A DNA stretch of 11,255 nt from Rickettsiales bacterium (GTDB lineage Bacteria > Pseudomonadota > Alphaproteobacteria > Rickettsiales > UBA3002). A program made the translations under genes and the position numbers. Under the pieces are notes generated by a model that was given only the letters and a program-made list of their open reading frames with translations, did no database searches and was not told the origin of the DNA. Numbering within the stretch: the stretch's first letter is position 1; every line of letters begins with the position of its first letter. Positions 1 to 7,040 of the stretch are shown one piece after another. The DNA is taken from assembly GCA_021300075.1 (NCBI GenBank), contig JAJTIB010000184.1, positions 1-11,255 on the forward strand. Direction: 5' to 3'.

Positions 1-205
1 CCCGCACCGGTTAGCTTTGAGGATCATACTGCACCCCAAAATCAGAGGCGAACCTACTTTATTAGGTTGAAAATGACAAATGGTTCTATTTCGAATCCAC
101 CGAAGGGGTGGCCTGCCACCCGAAGCCCTGCGGCATCGCGCATGTCCGTCTATGGTTTTTTCTGCGTGTCGCATGGCGACACTTGAAAAACCCGAGACTC
201 CCATA

Positions 206-251
206 ATTTTCGTTTTATTTTCATCCACCGGATGAAAATAAAACAGAAAAT
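206..251. other. Long AT-rich hairpin just downstream of the tRNA 3' half
   Basis: A 15-bp perfect stem (212-226 with 230-244, loop ACC) is extended by ATTTTC (206-211) pairing with GAAAAT (246-251), with one bulged A at 245. This gives about 21 bp in total. On the minus strand it follows the tRNA CCA end directly. It lacks a clean T-tract after the stem, so a classical intrinsic terminator is doubtful; processing or termination of the tRNA transcript is possible. The same hairpin is perfectly kept at 10522-10567. Confidence 0.7.
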
Positions 252-296
252 GGTGGGCGGTAATGGACTCGAACCATCGACCTCCACGATGTCAAC
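251..296 (-). pseudogene. 3' half of a tRNA-Val (anticodon loop to CCA), 5' half missing
   Basis: Read on the minus strand this is a tRNA-Val 3' half: anticodon loop TTGACAT, 3' anticodon stem CGTGG, variable loop, T-arm GATGG-TTCGAGT-CCATT, acceptor strand ACCGCCC, discriminator A and encoded CCA. Upstream of the anticodon loop (plus-strand 297 onward) the sequence no longer resembles a tRNA, so it cannot fold as one. The T-stem differs from the intact gene at 10567-10643 by three compensated base pairs. This shows the fragment came from a tRNA that had stayed functional, not from a randomly decaying copy. It could be the chromosomal tRNA end displaced by island integration. Confidence 0.85.
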
Positions 297-490
297 ACCC
301 GAGGATTATACGAAGCGTTTGTAACCGCGTGTCATTTTTTACGCAAGTTTTGCATCCTTTGCAAAATTTTGCGCCGATTTCTTGGGAATCGTATCCCACG
401 GGATCGCCCGCTCTGGATTTGATTTTTTGCAAATTCCTTTACAGTCGTGCGACAATCTTTATGGTGGCGAGCCATATTTTCGTGGATGCC
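297..490. other. Non-coding AT-rich stretch with short palindromes
   Basis: I see no credible gene here. The stretch lies between the two tRNA-Val relics. It contains a perfect 12-bp palindrome GCAAAATTTTGC (361-372), a related inverted motif GCAA-gtt-TTGC (343-353), and ATCCC-ac-GGGAT (393-404). These could be protein-binding sites such as recombinase arm sites or operators, or chance in AT-rich DNA. A possible promoter lies at 438-465. Confidence 0.5.
438..465 (+). promoter_or_regulatory. Candidate sigma-70-type promoter of the degenerate tRNA
   Basis: TTTACA (438-443) and TATGGT (460-465) are separated by 16 bp and end about 25 bp before the tRNA-like 5' end at 491. Position and spacing suit a tRNA promoter. 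The match is moderate, and the gene it would serve is degenerate. Confidence 0.35.
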
Positions 491-567
491 GGGCGGTTAG
501 CTCAGTTGGTTAGAGTACAACGTTGACATCGCCACGGTCAATGATCCTAACCCATGACCGCCCACCA
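491..567 (+). pseudogene. Degenerate full-length tRNA-Val(GAC)-like sequence
   Basis: The first 25 bases are identical to the 5' end of the intact tRNA-Val at 10567-10643. The anticodon loop TTGACAT, the acceptor strand ACCGCCC, discriminator A and CCA are also kept, and the total length is the same (74 nt plus CCA). The anticodon stem is broken (CAACG against CGCCA leaves three mismatched pairs). The T-arm is lost, with loop TCCTAAC in place of TTCGAGT. The 3' part can instead form a different hairpin (CGGTCA with TGACCG). It is therefore almost certainly not a working tRNA. It is inverted relative to the other two tRNA-Val copies. Confidence 0.8.
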
Positions 568-584
568 CCCTTCGCCCTTCGGGC

Positions 585-617
585 TTCGGGTGGCTGACGC
601 CAGTCAGGCAACCCGAA
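585..617. other. Stem-loop downstream of the degenerate tRNA
   Basis: TTCGGGT-g-GC-TGAC (585-598) pairs with GTCA-g-GC-a-ACCCGAA (603-617) around a GCCA loop, with one mismatch and one bulge. No T-tract follows, so it is not a standard terminator. The 14-mer at 581-594 is found in reverse complement at 115-128 inside the left repeat. This links the region to the tRNA-downstream block. Confidence 0.5.
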
Positions 618-664
618 CCGTGAGGCCGAAAGAGTGCCCGCCGGTGGCGTTGTAGAAATCGCGC

Positions 665-685
665 GTTAACCTTACCAAATGTTCA
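665..685 (+). promoter_or_regulatory. Candidate response-regulator box upstream of the efflux operon
   Basis: The segment GTTAACCTTACCAAATGTT resembles GCTAACCGAACCGTAATGTT upstream of the PepSY gene (6396-6415), sharing TAACC, ACC and AATGTT with a one-base shift. It also shares the 12-mer AACCTTACCAAA (668-679) with 9148-9159 ahead of mipA. OmpR-family regulators bind tandem short repeats, so this is a plausible operator for the regulator encoded at 7041-7739. The assignment is inferred from similarity only. I could not fix a convincing -10/-35 pair for this operon. Confidence 0.35.
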
Positions 686-731
686 TTTTCCGCTCATGGA
701 ACCGTGAGCCTACGCAGTACAGAATCAGGGC

Positions 732-2129
732 ATGCTACATTATGCTGCATGTGCGCTCTGTCTGCTATGCCTGCCGGCCTGCACGGTGATTCCTGTCACT
801 GAGCGTGCAGATATAGCGCGTAAAATGCCGTCTGAGTTTGCCGCGGCAGGGCCGGTGGTGTATGATGATGAGCTCGCCTGGCAGAGCAGTTTTGCAGATC
901 CCCGTCTGGTGGCGGATGTTCAGGCCCTCACCACACAGAATTTTGAACTGGAATCCGCACGCGCACGCCTGGAGCAGGCCGCGGCTGATTACGGAATCCG
1001 CCGCGCTGAGCTTTTCCCGGTAGTGGATGCTACGGCAAATGCTCAACGCATCCGCGAAAAAGAACCAACCGGCAGCACCGAGATTACCAGCAGCATTGAT
1101 TTTGGCGCCGCCTTGGTATGGGATCTTGATATCTGGGGTCAGTTGCTGGCGAAAAAAGAAGCCGCGTCACTGACCTTGGAAGAGCAGAAAGCGCTGGTGG
1201 ATCAGACCGCGCTGGATGTGCAAACCCTCCTGGTTGAAAGCTGGGTAGCGCATCATGCAGCGCAGAAACTCGGTGCCGTCATTCGTGACCAGAGCGATAC
1301 CAACGCGCGATTTTTAGAGCTGACCGAACTGCGCTTCATGCAAGGCCAGGGCAACGCGCTGGATGTGCTGCAACAACGCGGAAGGCTGGCCGCCACCAAG
1401 CGTGCCCTGCCATCGGTCGAGGCGGATGCGGTAGCGGCAGTCAACGCCTATGATGTGCTGTTAGGGAAACCTCCTGCCGCTGCGCCCAAGCCATTGCAGA
1501 AATGGCCTGAGATCATGCCATTTTCTTCTTTGCCGTCGCCCCCCACCCTCGTAGAGACGCGACCGGACATACGGGCGGCGTTTTTCGCCTTGCGCGCGGC
1601 GGATCAGGAAGTCGCCGCAGCAATTGCCGATCGCCTGCCGCGGCTTGCGGTCGATCTGCGTTATACCCTCTCAGGCGATGCGCTATCCACGGTGGGGGAT
1701 GGGCGATCCCTCGGCGTGACTGGCGGTGTGCTGGCGCCGATATTTGATGCAGGCCGTCGCAAGGCTCAAGTGTCGCGCCGCGAGGCCGAGGCCAAAGAAG
1801 CACTGGCAGATCTGGAGCAGGCGATGCTCGTTGCGCTGCGCGAGATCGAAAATGCTCTGTCGCGCGAACGCGCCTTATTTACCGAGCAACGTCTGCTCAA
1901 TGAAGAGCGTGCGATTGCACAAAGTACGGTAGAAAAAGCCAAGCTGCGCTACGTGAATGGGCAGGAAAATTATCTCAGCGTGCTGAGTGCGCTTGAGAAT
2001 CAGCAAACGTTATTTCAGCAATCGATTACGTTAGAGCGCGACCTTCTGCTCAATCGCGCGCGGCTTTTGAAGGCATTCGGTGCAACCTGGAATCAGAAGG
2101 ATATCCGCGATGAAACGTCCAATCTCTAA
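732..2129 (+). CDS. Outer-membrane efflux lipoprotein, OprM/NodT type (TolC family)
   Basis: This 465-residue protein is the outer-membrane channel of a tripartite efflux pump. It begins with a short lipoprotein signal whose lipobox is L14-P15-A16-C17. Cys17 would be lipidated, and Thr at +2 fits outer-membrane sorting. Two OEP repeats follow, roughly residues 50-240 and 275-455. The second opens with the typical stretch TRPDIRAAFFALRAADQEV, followed by the usual ADRLPRLAVD. Length is normal for the OprM group (about 470-490). The start at 732 is the only plausible one: an in-frame stop sits at 705-707 and no other start codon follows it. The ribosome binding site is weak. It is the first gene of the efflux operon and overlaps the fusion-protein gene by 20 bp. 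Family assignment is firm; the substrate is unknown. Confidence 0.92.
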   Translation: MLHYAACALCLLCLPACTVIPVTERADIARKMPSEFAAAGPVVYDDELAWQSSFADPRLVADVQALTTQNFELESARARLEQAAADYGIRRAELFPVVDATANAQRIREKEPTGSTEITSSIDFGAALVWDLDIWGQLLAKKEAASLTLEEQKALVDQTALDVQTLLVESWVAHHAAQKLGAVIRDQSDTNARFLELTELRFMQGQGNALDVLQQRGRLAATKRALPSVEADAVAAVNAYDVLLGKPPAAAPKPLQKWPEIMPFSSLPSPPTLVETRPDIRAAFFALRAADQEVAAAIADRLPRLAVDLRYTLSGDALSTVGDGRSLGVTGGVLAPIFDAGRRKAQVSRREAEAKEALADLEQAMLVALREIENALSRERALFTEQRLLNEERAIAQSTVEKAKLRYVNGQENYLSVLSALENQQTLFQQSITLERDLLLNRARLLKAFGATWNQKDIRDETSNL

Positions 2130-3264
2130 GCGCTGGCTCGCGCCCGCGATTCTTGCCGCCGGCTTGATGGTAACGGTGATATTGGTGGCAAGCGAGGAAG
2201 ATGAAATTCCCTCAGGCCTGCTGAAACGACCGCTTTCTGTGGAAACCGTGCCAGCACAACGCCAGACCCTGCGCGTCGATATTCCGGCCTGGGGCCTGGT
2301 GGAGCCACGCGAGAAAATCGAGATCCGCCCGCAGGTGCAAGGGGTGATTGCCTCTGTCGCACCAGGCATTGTGGCAGGGGCTTATGTGAAGAAAAATGAC
2401 CAGCTATTTACGATTGACCCGCGGGATTATGAGCATGCCTACGCGGAAGCGCGCGCGGCGTATGAACAGGCACGGCAATCGCTTGAAATTGAAAAAGGTC
2501 AGCAAAAAATTGCACAGGCCGAATATAAATTGCTCATGCAGGATAGCGGCAGCGGCATGACCAGCAATGCCCTGGCCCTACGCCGCCCGCAGCTGAAGGA
2601 ACGCGAAGCGATTCTGGCGATGACGGCCGCGAAAAAAGACCGCGCCCGGCTCGATCTGGAGCGCACAACACTCACTGCCCCTTGCGATGGACAGATCATG
2701 AGCGAAGCAGTGGCGATAGGGCGCTATATGGAAATGGGTACGGAAGGATTGACGCTGGCCTGCACGGATCAGTACCATATTCTTGCCTCCTTCTCTACCC
2801 AGCATCTGCCGGATGCAGCCATGAAAGCCGTTCAGGTGGAAATTGACGGGAAATCCTATCCGGCTGAGATTGCCGCGCTCCTGCCGCAAATTGATCCTGA
2901 TACGCGCAAAAAACAGGTATTGATTACCCTGACGGGTATGACGCTTCCCCTTGGCGCTTATGCGTCTGTGACGCTCAAAGGAGCCGAGCTTGCGCAGGTG
3001 ATCCCGCTGCCTAAAGCGGCGCTGCGTGGCGATACGACAGTCTGGATTCTGACAGAAGAAAACACGCTCGATATCCGCCCGGTCGTCTTGGCGGCACAAA
3101 ACGACAAGCAGGTGATTGTGGAAACTGGGCTTGAACCCGGCGCACGCGTGATTACGTCGCATATCGCCACGCCGCTGAAAGGCATGGCGCTGCGGCTACC
3201 GGAACAACTCAGTAATGATTTTGCCAGAAACACGGTGCCGCCCGCGGCCGGGGACGTGAAATGA
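2110..3264 (+). CDS. Periplasmic membrane fusion protein of an RND efflux pump (HlyD/AcrA type)
   Basis: This 384-residue adaptor joins the inner-membrane RND pump to the outer-membrane channel. A basic N-terminus (MKRPISKRW) leads into one hydrophobic anchor (about 10-27) with no lipobox, so it is membrane-anchored rather than lipidated. The first lipoyl-like half (about 69-101, with IRPQVQGVI), an alpha-helical hairpin (about 104-185) and the second lipoyl half (about 186-218, LTAPCDGQI) follow. Beta-barrel and membrane-proximal domains then run to the C-terminus. I chose the start at 2110 because AGAAGGA (2095-2101) lies 8 nt upstream. A longer in-frame start at 2080 lacks this. The start lies within the 3' end of the upstream gene, and its stop overlaps the pump start as ATGA, so translation of all three is probably coupled. 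Confidence 0.92.
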   Translation: MKRPISKRWLAPAILAAGLMVTVILVASEEDEIPSGLLKRPLSVETVPAQRQTLRVDIPAWGLVEPREKIEIRPQVQGVIASVAPGIVAGAYVKKNDQLFTIDPRDYEHAYAEARAAYEQARQSLEIEKGQQKIAQAEYKLLMQDSGSGMTSNALALRRPQLKEREAILAMTAAKKDRARLDLERTTLTAPCDGQIMSEAVAIGRYMEMGTEGLTLACTDQYHILASFSTQHLPDAAMKAVQVEIDGKSYPAEIAALLPQIDPDTRKKQVLITLTGMTLPLGAYASVTLKGAELAQVIPLPKAALRGDTTVWILTEENTLDIRPVVLAAQNDKQVIVETGLEPGARVITSHIATPLKGMALRLPEQLSNDFARNTVPPAAGDVK

Positions 3265-6200
3265 CGCGCCTGCTGGAACATATTCTCTCCCGCCATGTGG
3301 TGGCCAATATTCTGATGGCGCTGTTCATTGTTGGCGGGCTTTTAAGCGCCTACACCATCCGTCAGGAATTTCTTCCTAACCGCGAAACCCGTGCGGTTGA
3401 GGTCTCGGTTGAACTGCCGGGCGCTCAGCCAAAAGAGATTGAAACCTCCATCCTCATGCCGATTGAAAATGCCGTACGCGGTCTTGACGGCATCAAAAAA
3501 ATGGAAGCTACCGCGAGCGAAGGTCAAGGTTCGGTGCGGTTGACCATGCTCAACAGCGCCAATCAGGAGCAGTTGTTAAGCGATGTCAAAAATGCCATTG
3601 ACCGGATTGAGACCTTCCCTGCCGAGGCGGAAGAGCCAGTCGTTACCATTCCGTCGGAGGTGGAAAAAGTGATTTCTCTGGTCGTCTATGGTGACCAGCC
3701 GCGCCTGTGGTTGCGTAAAGCTGCGGAAGCCGTGCGTGACGATCTGCGTAACGAGATGGGGTTGACGAAGGTGCAACTGACCTCGCCAAGCACTCAGGAA
3801 AGTGTGATTGAGATCAGCGAAGACACGCTGCGCAGCTATGGCCTGTCGCTGGCGGATGTGGCCGCGCGCATTCAGGCGGCTGCCCTTGATCTGCCCGGCG
3901 GCACGCTGTATGCGGCCGAAGCGGATATTGCGGTGCGGGTCAATGAGCGGCGCGAATGGGCGCGCGAGTTTGCAGATGTCATCATTGGCGAAACGGATCA
4001 GGGATTACCGCTGCGGCTGTCGGAAATTGCGGTGCTTTATGATGGGTTCGGCGATGCACCGGTGGAGACCTGGTATAATGGCCAGCCTGCCATGCAAATT
4101 GATGTGTTCGCCGTTGGCGAGGAAACGCCCCTCTCGGTCGAAGAGATTATCACCGCCTGGCTGCCTACCGCCGCGCAGAACTATCCGGGTGTAACCATCG
4201 AGATATTTGAGAATGATGCGCAGGCCTACCGCGAGCGCATGCAGCTCCTGATTGATAACGCCATCATGGGATTGGTGCTGGTCATGCTGGTGTTGGCGAT
4301 GTTCTTGACACCGCGTCTGGCGTTCTGGGTGATGATGGGCATCCCCACCTCGCTGCTTGGCAGCCTGCTGATTCTGCCCCTGTTTGATGCCAGTATCAAC
4401 ATGGTATCCCTCTTTGCTTTTATCGTCACGATTGGGGTGGTGGTCGATGATTCCATTGTCGTGAGTGAGTCTATTCATACCCACCGCTATGCCGGGCTTC
4501 CTCCGCTGGCGGCTGCCGTGGCCGGGGTGAGGGAAGTAGGGGTGCCGGTGCTGCTGTCGGTGGCGACCACAATGGTAGCCTTCCTGCCGATGTTTTTTGT
4601 GCCAGGCCCGCTCGGGGAACTCTTTAAGCAGATCTCCGCGGTGGTGGTGTCGGTACTGTTCATTTCGCTTATCGAATCGTTGTTTATTATGGCATCGCAT
4701 CTGGCGAAGGAACGCCCTCAGCCTGCTTGGCTCAAAACAATTTCGCGCCCGCAGGAGTACTGCAACGCGAGGGTTACGACATTCACACAGACCAAATTTC
4801 GTGCTTTCATACGGTATGCGCAGCTTCATCCTTTGACGATGCTGAGTGTGGCGCTGTCGTTCCTGTTGATCACGCTGGGCGGCATTGCAGGCGGGCTGGT
4901 CGGGTTCAGCTTTACTCCCTCCATTCAATCCGACACCGTGATTGCGCAGGCGACCCTGCCCTATGGTGCGCCGCGTTCGCAGTCGATCGCCATTCAGAAA
5001 AAGCTGGTAGAAGATGCCCATGCCGTGCTGGCAGAGGCGGATATGAAAAGCCCGGGCATTTTTTCCCTGATCGGCGCACGGCTGAATGAAGGAGAAATCG
5101 AAGCCGAAACTCTGGCAGGGTCACATTATATTTCGGTGCTGATGGCACTGCCGTCTGGCGATGCGCGTGTGATCGACGGGCAGGAATTTGCCCGCCGCTG
5201 GCAGCAGCGCTTTGGTGATCCGGGCGGTATTGAGGCATTGACCTTCACCGGTGAAACCAATGTGACCGGCGGCGAGCCGATTCGTCTTGAAGTGTTTCAT
5301 CCAGAAGATGCGGTCGCGCGTGAGGCCGCGCTTACGCTTGGCGATCGCATGCGGATGACGGCCGGGCTTACGGCCATTGATGACGGGTTGCGTGCCGGCA
5401 AGCCTGAACTGACGGTGACATTAAAAGAGCATGGCATACGTATGGGGCTGACGGCACAGGATGTTGCACAGCAGATCCGCCACCGTTTCTACGGCGCCGA
5501 GGCGATGCGCATCGCGCGGGATGGTAATGATGTCAAGGTCATGGTACGTCTGCCGTATAAAGAACGGCAGGAGCGCGGCGCGCTTGAAAATGCCCATATT
5601 CAGACACCGCAAGGTGATTTGGTGCCCCTGACGGAAGTTGCCACCATTACCAAAGGCCAGAGTGTTACCACCCTTTCACGTCGTGATGGCCGACGCATTT
5701 ACCCCGTCACCGCCGATGTGATGATTGGGGTCAGCGAAGAAGCCGTCGAAGACAGCGTCAAAGACAGTATGGTGCCGCAGATACTCAAGGAATATCCCGG
5801 CCTGACGATCGGGTTCGGCGGTGAAGAAGAAGAAACCAATGATTCACTCGCCGCGCTGGGGGTGGGATTTCTCGTAGTGCTGGGCGTCATTTATGTATTA
5901 CTGGCCTTGCAGTTTAACTCCTACCTGCAGCCTGTTCTGGTCATGTCGGTGATTCCGTTTTCCCTGATCGGCGCCATCTGGGGGCATATTCTGCTGGGCT
6001 ATGACCTTTCCATTATCTCGATTGTCGGCATTATTGCCATGGCCGGCGTGGCGGTGAATGATTCAATCGTGCTGGTCTCTGCGTATAACGATTTCCGCCG
6101 CGAAGGCATGCCCCATGCCCGCGCGATCACCGAAGCCGCCTGCCGTCGCCTGCGCCCGATTTTACTGACCACCCTCACCACATGCTTTGGTCTTGCGCCG

Positions 6201-6383
6201 CTGATGCTTGAGACATCGGAGCAGGCGCAATTTCTTATCCCGATGGCAGTCTCAATGAGTTTTGGCTTGATGGTTGCCCTGATCGTCGTGCTGGTAACCC
6301 TGCCTGCGTTGCTGATGCTTTCGGGCCATGCGCGCAGTACGGGGCATAGGGCATGGTTCGCGGTACTCCGCCCCATACCATAA
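3261..6383 (+). CDS. RND-family efflux pump, inner-membrane permease (AcrB superfamily)
   Basis: This 1040-residue proton-driven exporter has normal family length and the usual plan: TM1 (about 12-31), a large periplasmic loop, TM2-6 (about 331-480), TM7 (about 527-550), a second large loop, and TM8-12 (about 862-1020). The TM4 aspartate pair is present (D396-D397 in GVVVDDSIVVSE), matching AcrB D407/D408. In TM10 the segment GVAVNDSIVLV carries N933-D934 where AcrB has K940-N941, so the classical lysine of the proton relay is absent. R965 in RRLRPILLTTLTT corresponds to AcrB R971 by context. It overlaps the fusion-protein gene by 4 bp and is the last gene of the efflux operon. I see no T-tailed terminator before the PepSY gene 111 bp downstream, so readthrough is possible. 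The substrate (drug, detergent or metal) cannot be told from sequence; the TM4 motif and overall look favour hydrophobic compounds over heavy metals. Confidence 0.94.
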   Translation: MTRLLEHILSRHVVANILMALFIVGGLLSAYTIRQEFLPNRETRAVEVSVELPGAQPKEIETSILMPIENAVRGLDGIKKMEATASEGQGSVRLTMLNSANQEQLLSDVKNAIDRIETFPAEAEEPVVTIPSEVEKVISLVVYGDQPRLWLRKAAEAVRDDLRNEMGLTKVQLTSPSTQESVIEISEDTLRSYGLSLADVAARIQAAALDLPGGTLYAAEADIAVRVNERREWAREFADVIIGETDQGLPLRLSEIAVLYDGFGDAPVETWYNGQPAMQIDVFAVGEETPLSVEEIITAWLPTAAQNYPGVTIEIFENDAQAYRERMQLLIDNAIMGLVLVMLVLAMFLTPRLAFWVMMGIPTSLLGSLLILPLFDASINMVSLFAFIVTIGVVVDDSIVVSESIHTHRYAGLPPLAAAVAGVREVGVPVLLSVATTMVAFLPMFFVPGPLGELFKQISAVVVSVLFISLIESLFIMASHLAKERPQPAWLKTISRPQEYCNARVTTFTQTKFRAFIRYAQLHPLTMLSVALSFLLITLGGIAGGLVGFSFTPSIQSDTVIAQATLPYGAPRSQSIAIQKKLVEDAHAVLAEADMKSPGIFSLIGARLNEGEIEAETLAGSHYISVLMALPSGDARVIDGQEFARRWQQRFGDPGGIEALTFTGETNVTGGEPIRLEVFHPEDAVAREAALTLGDRMRMTAGLTAIDDGLRAGKPELTVTLKEHGIRMGLTAQDVAQQIRHRFYGAEAMRIARDGNDVKVMVRLPYKERQERGALENAHIQTPQGDLVPLTEVATITKGQSVTTLSRRDGRRIYPVTADVMIGVSEEAVEDSVKDSMVPQILKEYPGLTIGFGGEEEETNDSLAALGVGFLVVLGVIYVLLALQFNSYLQPVLVMSVIPFSLIGAIWGHILLGYDLSIISIVGIIAMAGVAVNDSIVLVSAYNDFRREGMPHARAITEAACRRLRPILLTTLTTCFGLAPLMLETSEQAQFLIPMAVSMSFGLMVALIVVLVTLPALLMLSGHARSTGHRAWFAVLRPIP

Positions 6384-6395
6384 AATGAGGTGCCG

Positions 6396-6417
6396 GCTAA
6401 CCGAACCGTAATGTTGC
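6396..6417 (+). promoter_or_regulatory. Candidate response-regulator box upstream of the PepSY-kinase operon
   Basis: GCTAACCGAACCGTAATGTT shares TAACC, ACC and AATGTT with the motif at 665-685 ahead of the efflux operon. It includes a tandem AACCG-AACCG. It lies about 80-100 bp before the PepSY start, where an autoregulatory site would be expected. It is a prediction from similarity only. Confidence 0.3.
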
Positions 6418-6494
6418 GGAAAGACGCTGCACAGGTAGCGCGAGGTAATATGCGCAGGATTATTTCCATCTGTCACGTAAACAAGAAGGATCCC

Positions 6495-7037
6495 ATGACC
6501 CAGTACACACACCAGTCTTTTTTCTCGTTGCCTCGGCTAAACATACGGCCGGGCCTCAGTAGAAACGCGGGGGCACTTATCACCCTGTGCCTGACCTTTG
6601 CTGCCACGTCTGCCCATGCTACCCCAGAGGCGAAGATGCTGAGTACCACGATTCAGAAAATTGAAAAAATGAACAACGCGACCGCCTTCAAAATTGAAGC
6701 TGATGAGTATCAAGGGCGGCGTGTGTATGAGATTGAAACATTGCGGGGCGGCGAGTTTTATGAATCCTATATTGATCCGGAAACCGCCCAGATTCTCACC
6801 GATGAACAAGAAAGCACGCCCTTGTGGACCCCACTTGATGATGAAGAAAAACAGGCCCTTGCTGCCGTAAAAATCCCCCTATGGCAGGCGATAGAAACCA
6901 TCGCCGCTGAACAGAATGCATCCATTCAGTCCGCCAGTTTTATGACTGAAGGGGGGAAAAGTTATTTCGAATTTACATTGGCAGACGGTGCGCGTTATAC
7001 CGTGGATGCCAACGCTGGTAACGTTGCAAAGTGCTAG
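6495..7037 (+). CDS. Secreted periplasmic protein with two PepSY-like domains
   Basis: This protein has 180 residues from the chosen start. A long basic n-region (with several Arg) leads into a hydrophobic core ending AATSAHA, with probable signal peptidase I cleavage before TPEAK at about residue 42. The mature part has two PepSY-like units. The first contains KIEADEYQGRRVYEIETL and ends YIDPETAQIL. The second contains the aliphatic start IPLWQAIETIAAEQ and ends RYTVDANAGNV. The protein finishes with a lone cysteine. The start at 6495 follows AAGAAGGA (6483-6490) at a short spacing of 4 nt; the frame is open upstream to a GTG at 6390, so longer forms (for example from 6450) are possible. The stop lies 3 bp before the response-regulator gene. 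PepSY proteins commonly sit beside two-component systems, so I infer a role in modulating the kinase. Direct ligand binding is unproven. Confidence 0.8.
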   Translation: MTQYTHQSFFSLPRLNIRPGLSRNAGALITLCLTFAATSAHATPEAKMLSTTIQKIEKMNNATAFKIEADEYQGRRVYEIETLRGGEFYESYIDPETAQILTDEQESTPLWTPLDDEEKQALAAVKIPLWQAIETIAAEQNASIQSASFMTEGGKSYFEFTLADGARYTVDANAGNVAKC

Positions 7038-7040
7038 CAT

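Larger units (their letters stand above)
106..296. repeat. Left copy of the 190-bp tRNA-Val-associated direct repeat
   Basis: This block matches 10422-10612 in the same orientation. From 115 to 296 I count 15 mismatches in 182 positions (about 92% identity) with no net indel (constant offset 10316); similarity fades between 106 and 114. It consists of a region downstream of a tRNA gene plus the 3' half of a tRNA-Val read on the minus strand. Identity stops at 296, which is the anticodon loop of the tRNA. The left end also holds an inverted repeat, GGGTGGC-ct-GCCACCC (106-121), that is imperfect in the right copy. I read the pair as the ends of an integrated element, or as an old duplication of a tRNA region. 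Confidence 0.85.

Noticed and set aside
263..526. Open reading frame of 87 codons on the plus strand
   Set aside because: It runs through antisense tRNA 3'-half sequence and into the degenerate tRNA. Its first residues (MDSNHRPPRC) are a familiar artefact of translating tRNA DNA, and there is no ribosome binding site.
491..567. Functional second tRNA-Val
   Set aside because: Three mismatched pairs in the anticodon stem and loss of the TTC-containing T-loop make folding and function very unlikely.
4005..5021. 338-codon open frame antisense to the RND pump
   Set aside because: It lies wholly inside the pump gene, its composition is rich in His, Arg and Gln as expected for a shadow frame, and it has no recognisable domain.
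6335..6383. Possible terminator at the end of the pump gene (GGGGC/GCCCC and GTAC repeats)
   Set aside because: The arms are partly in the wrong arrangement, lie within coding sequence and are not followed by a T-tract.
5999..6469. 156-codon open frame antisense to the 3' end of the pump
   Set aside because: It is mostly antisense to conserved TM10-TM12 codons and has no domain or ribosome binding site of note.
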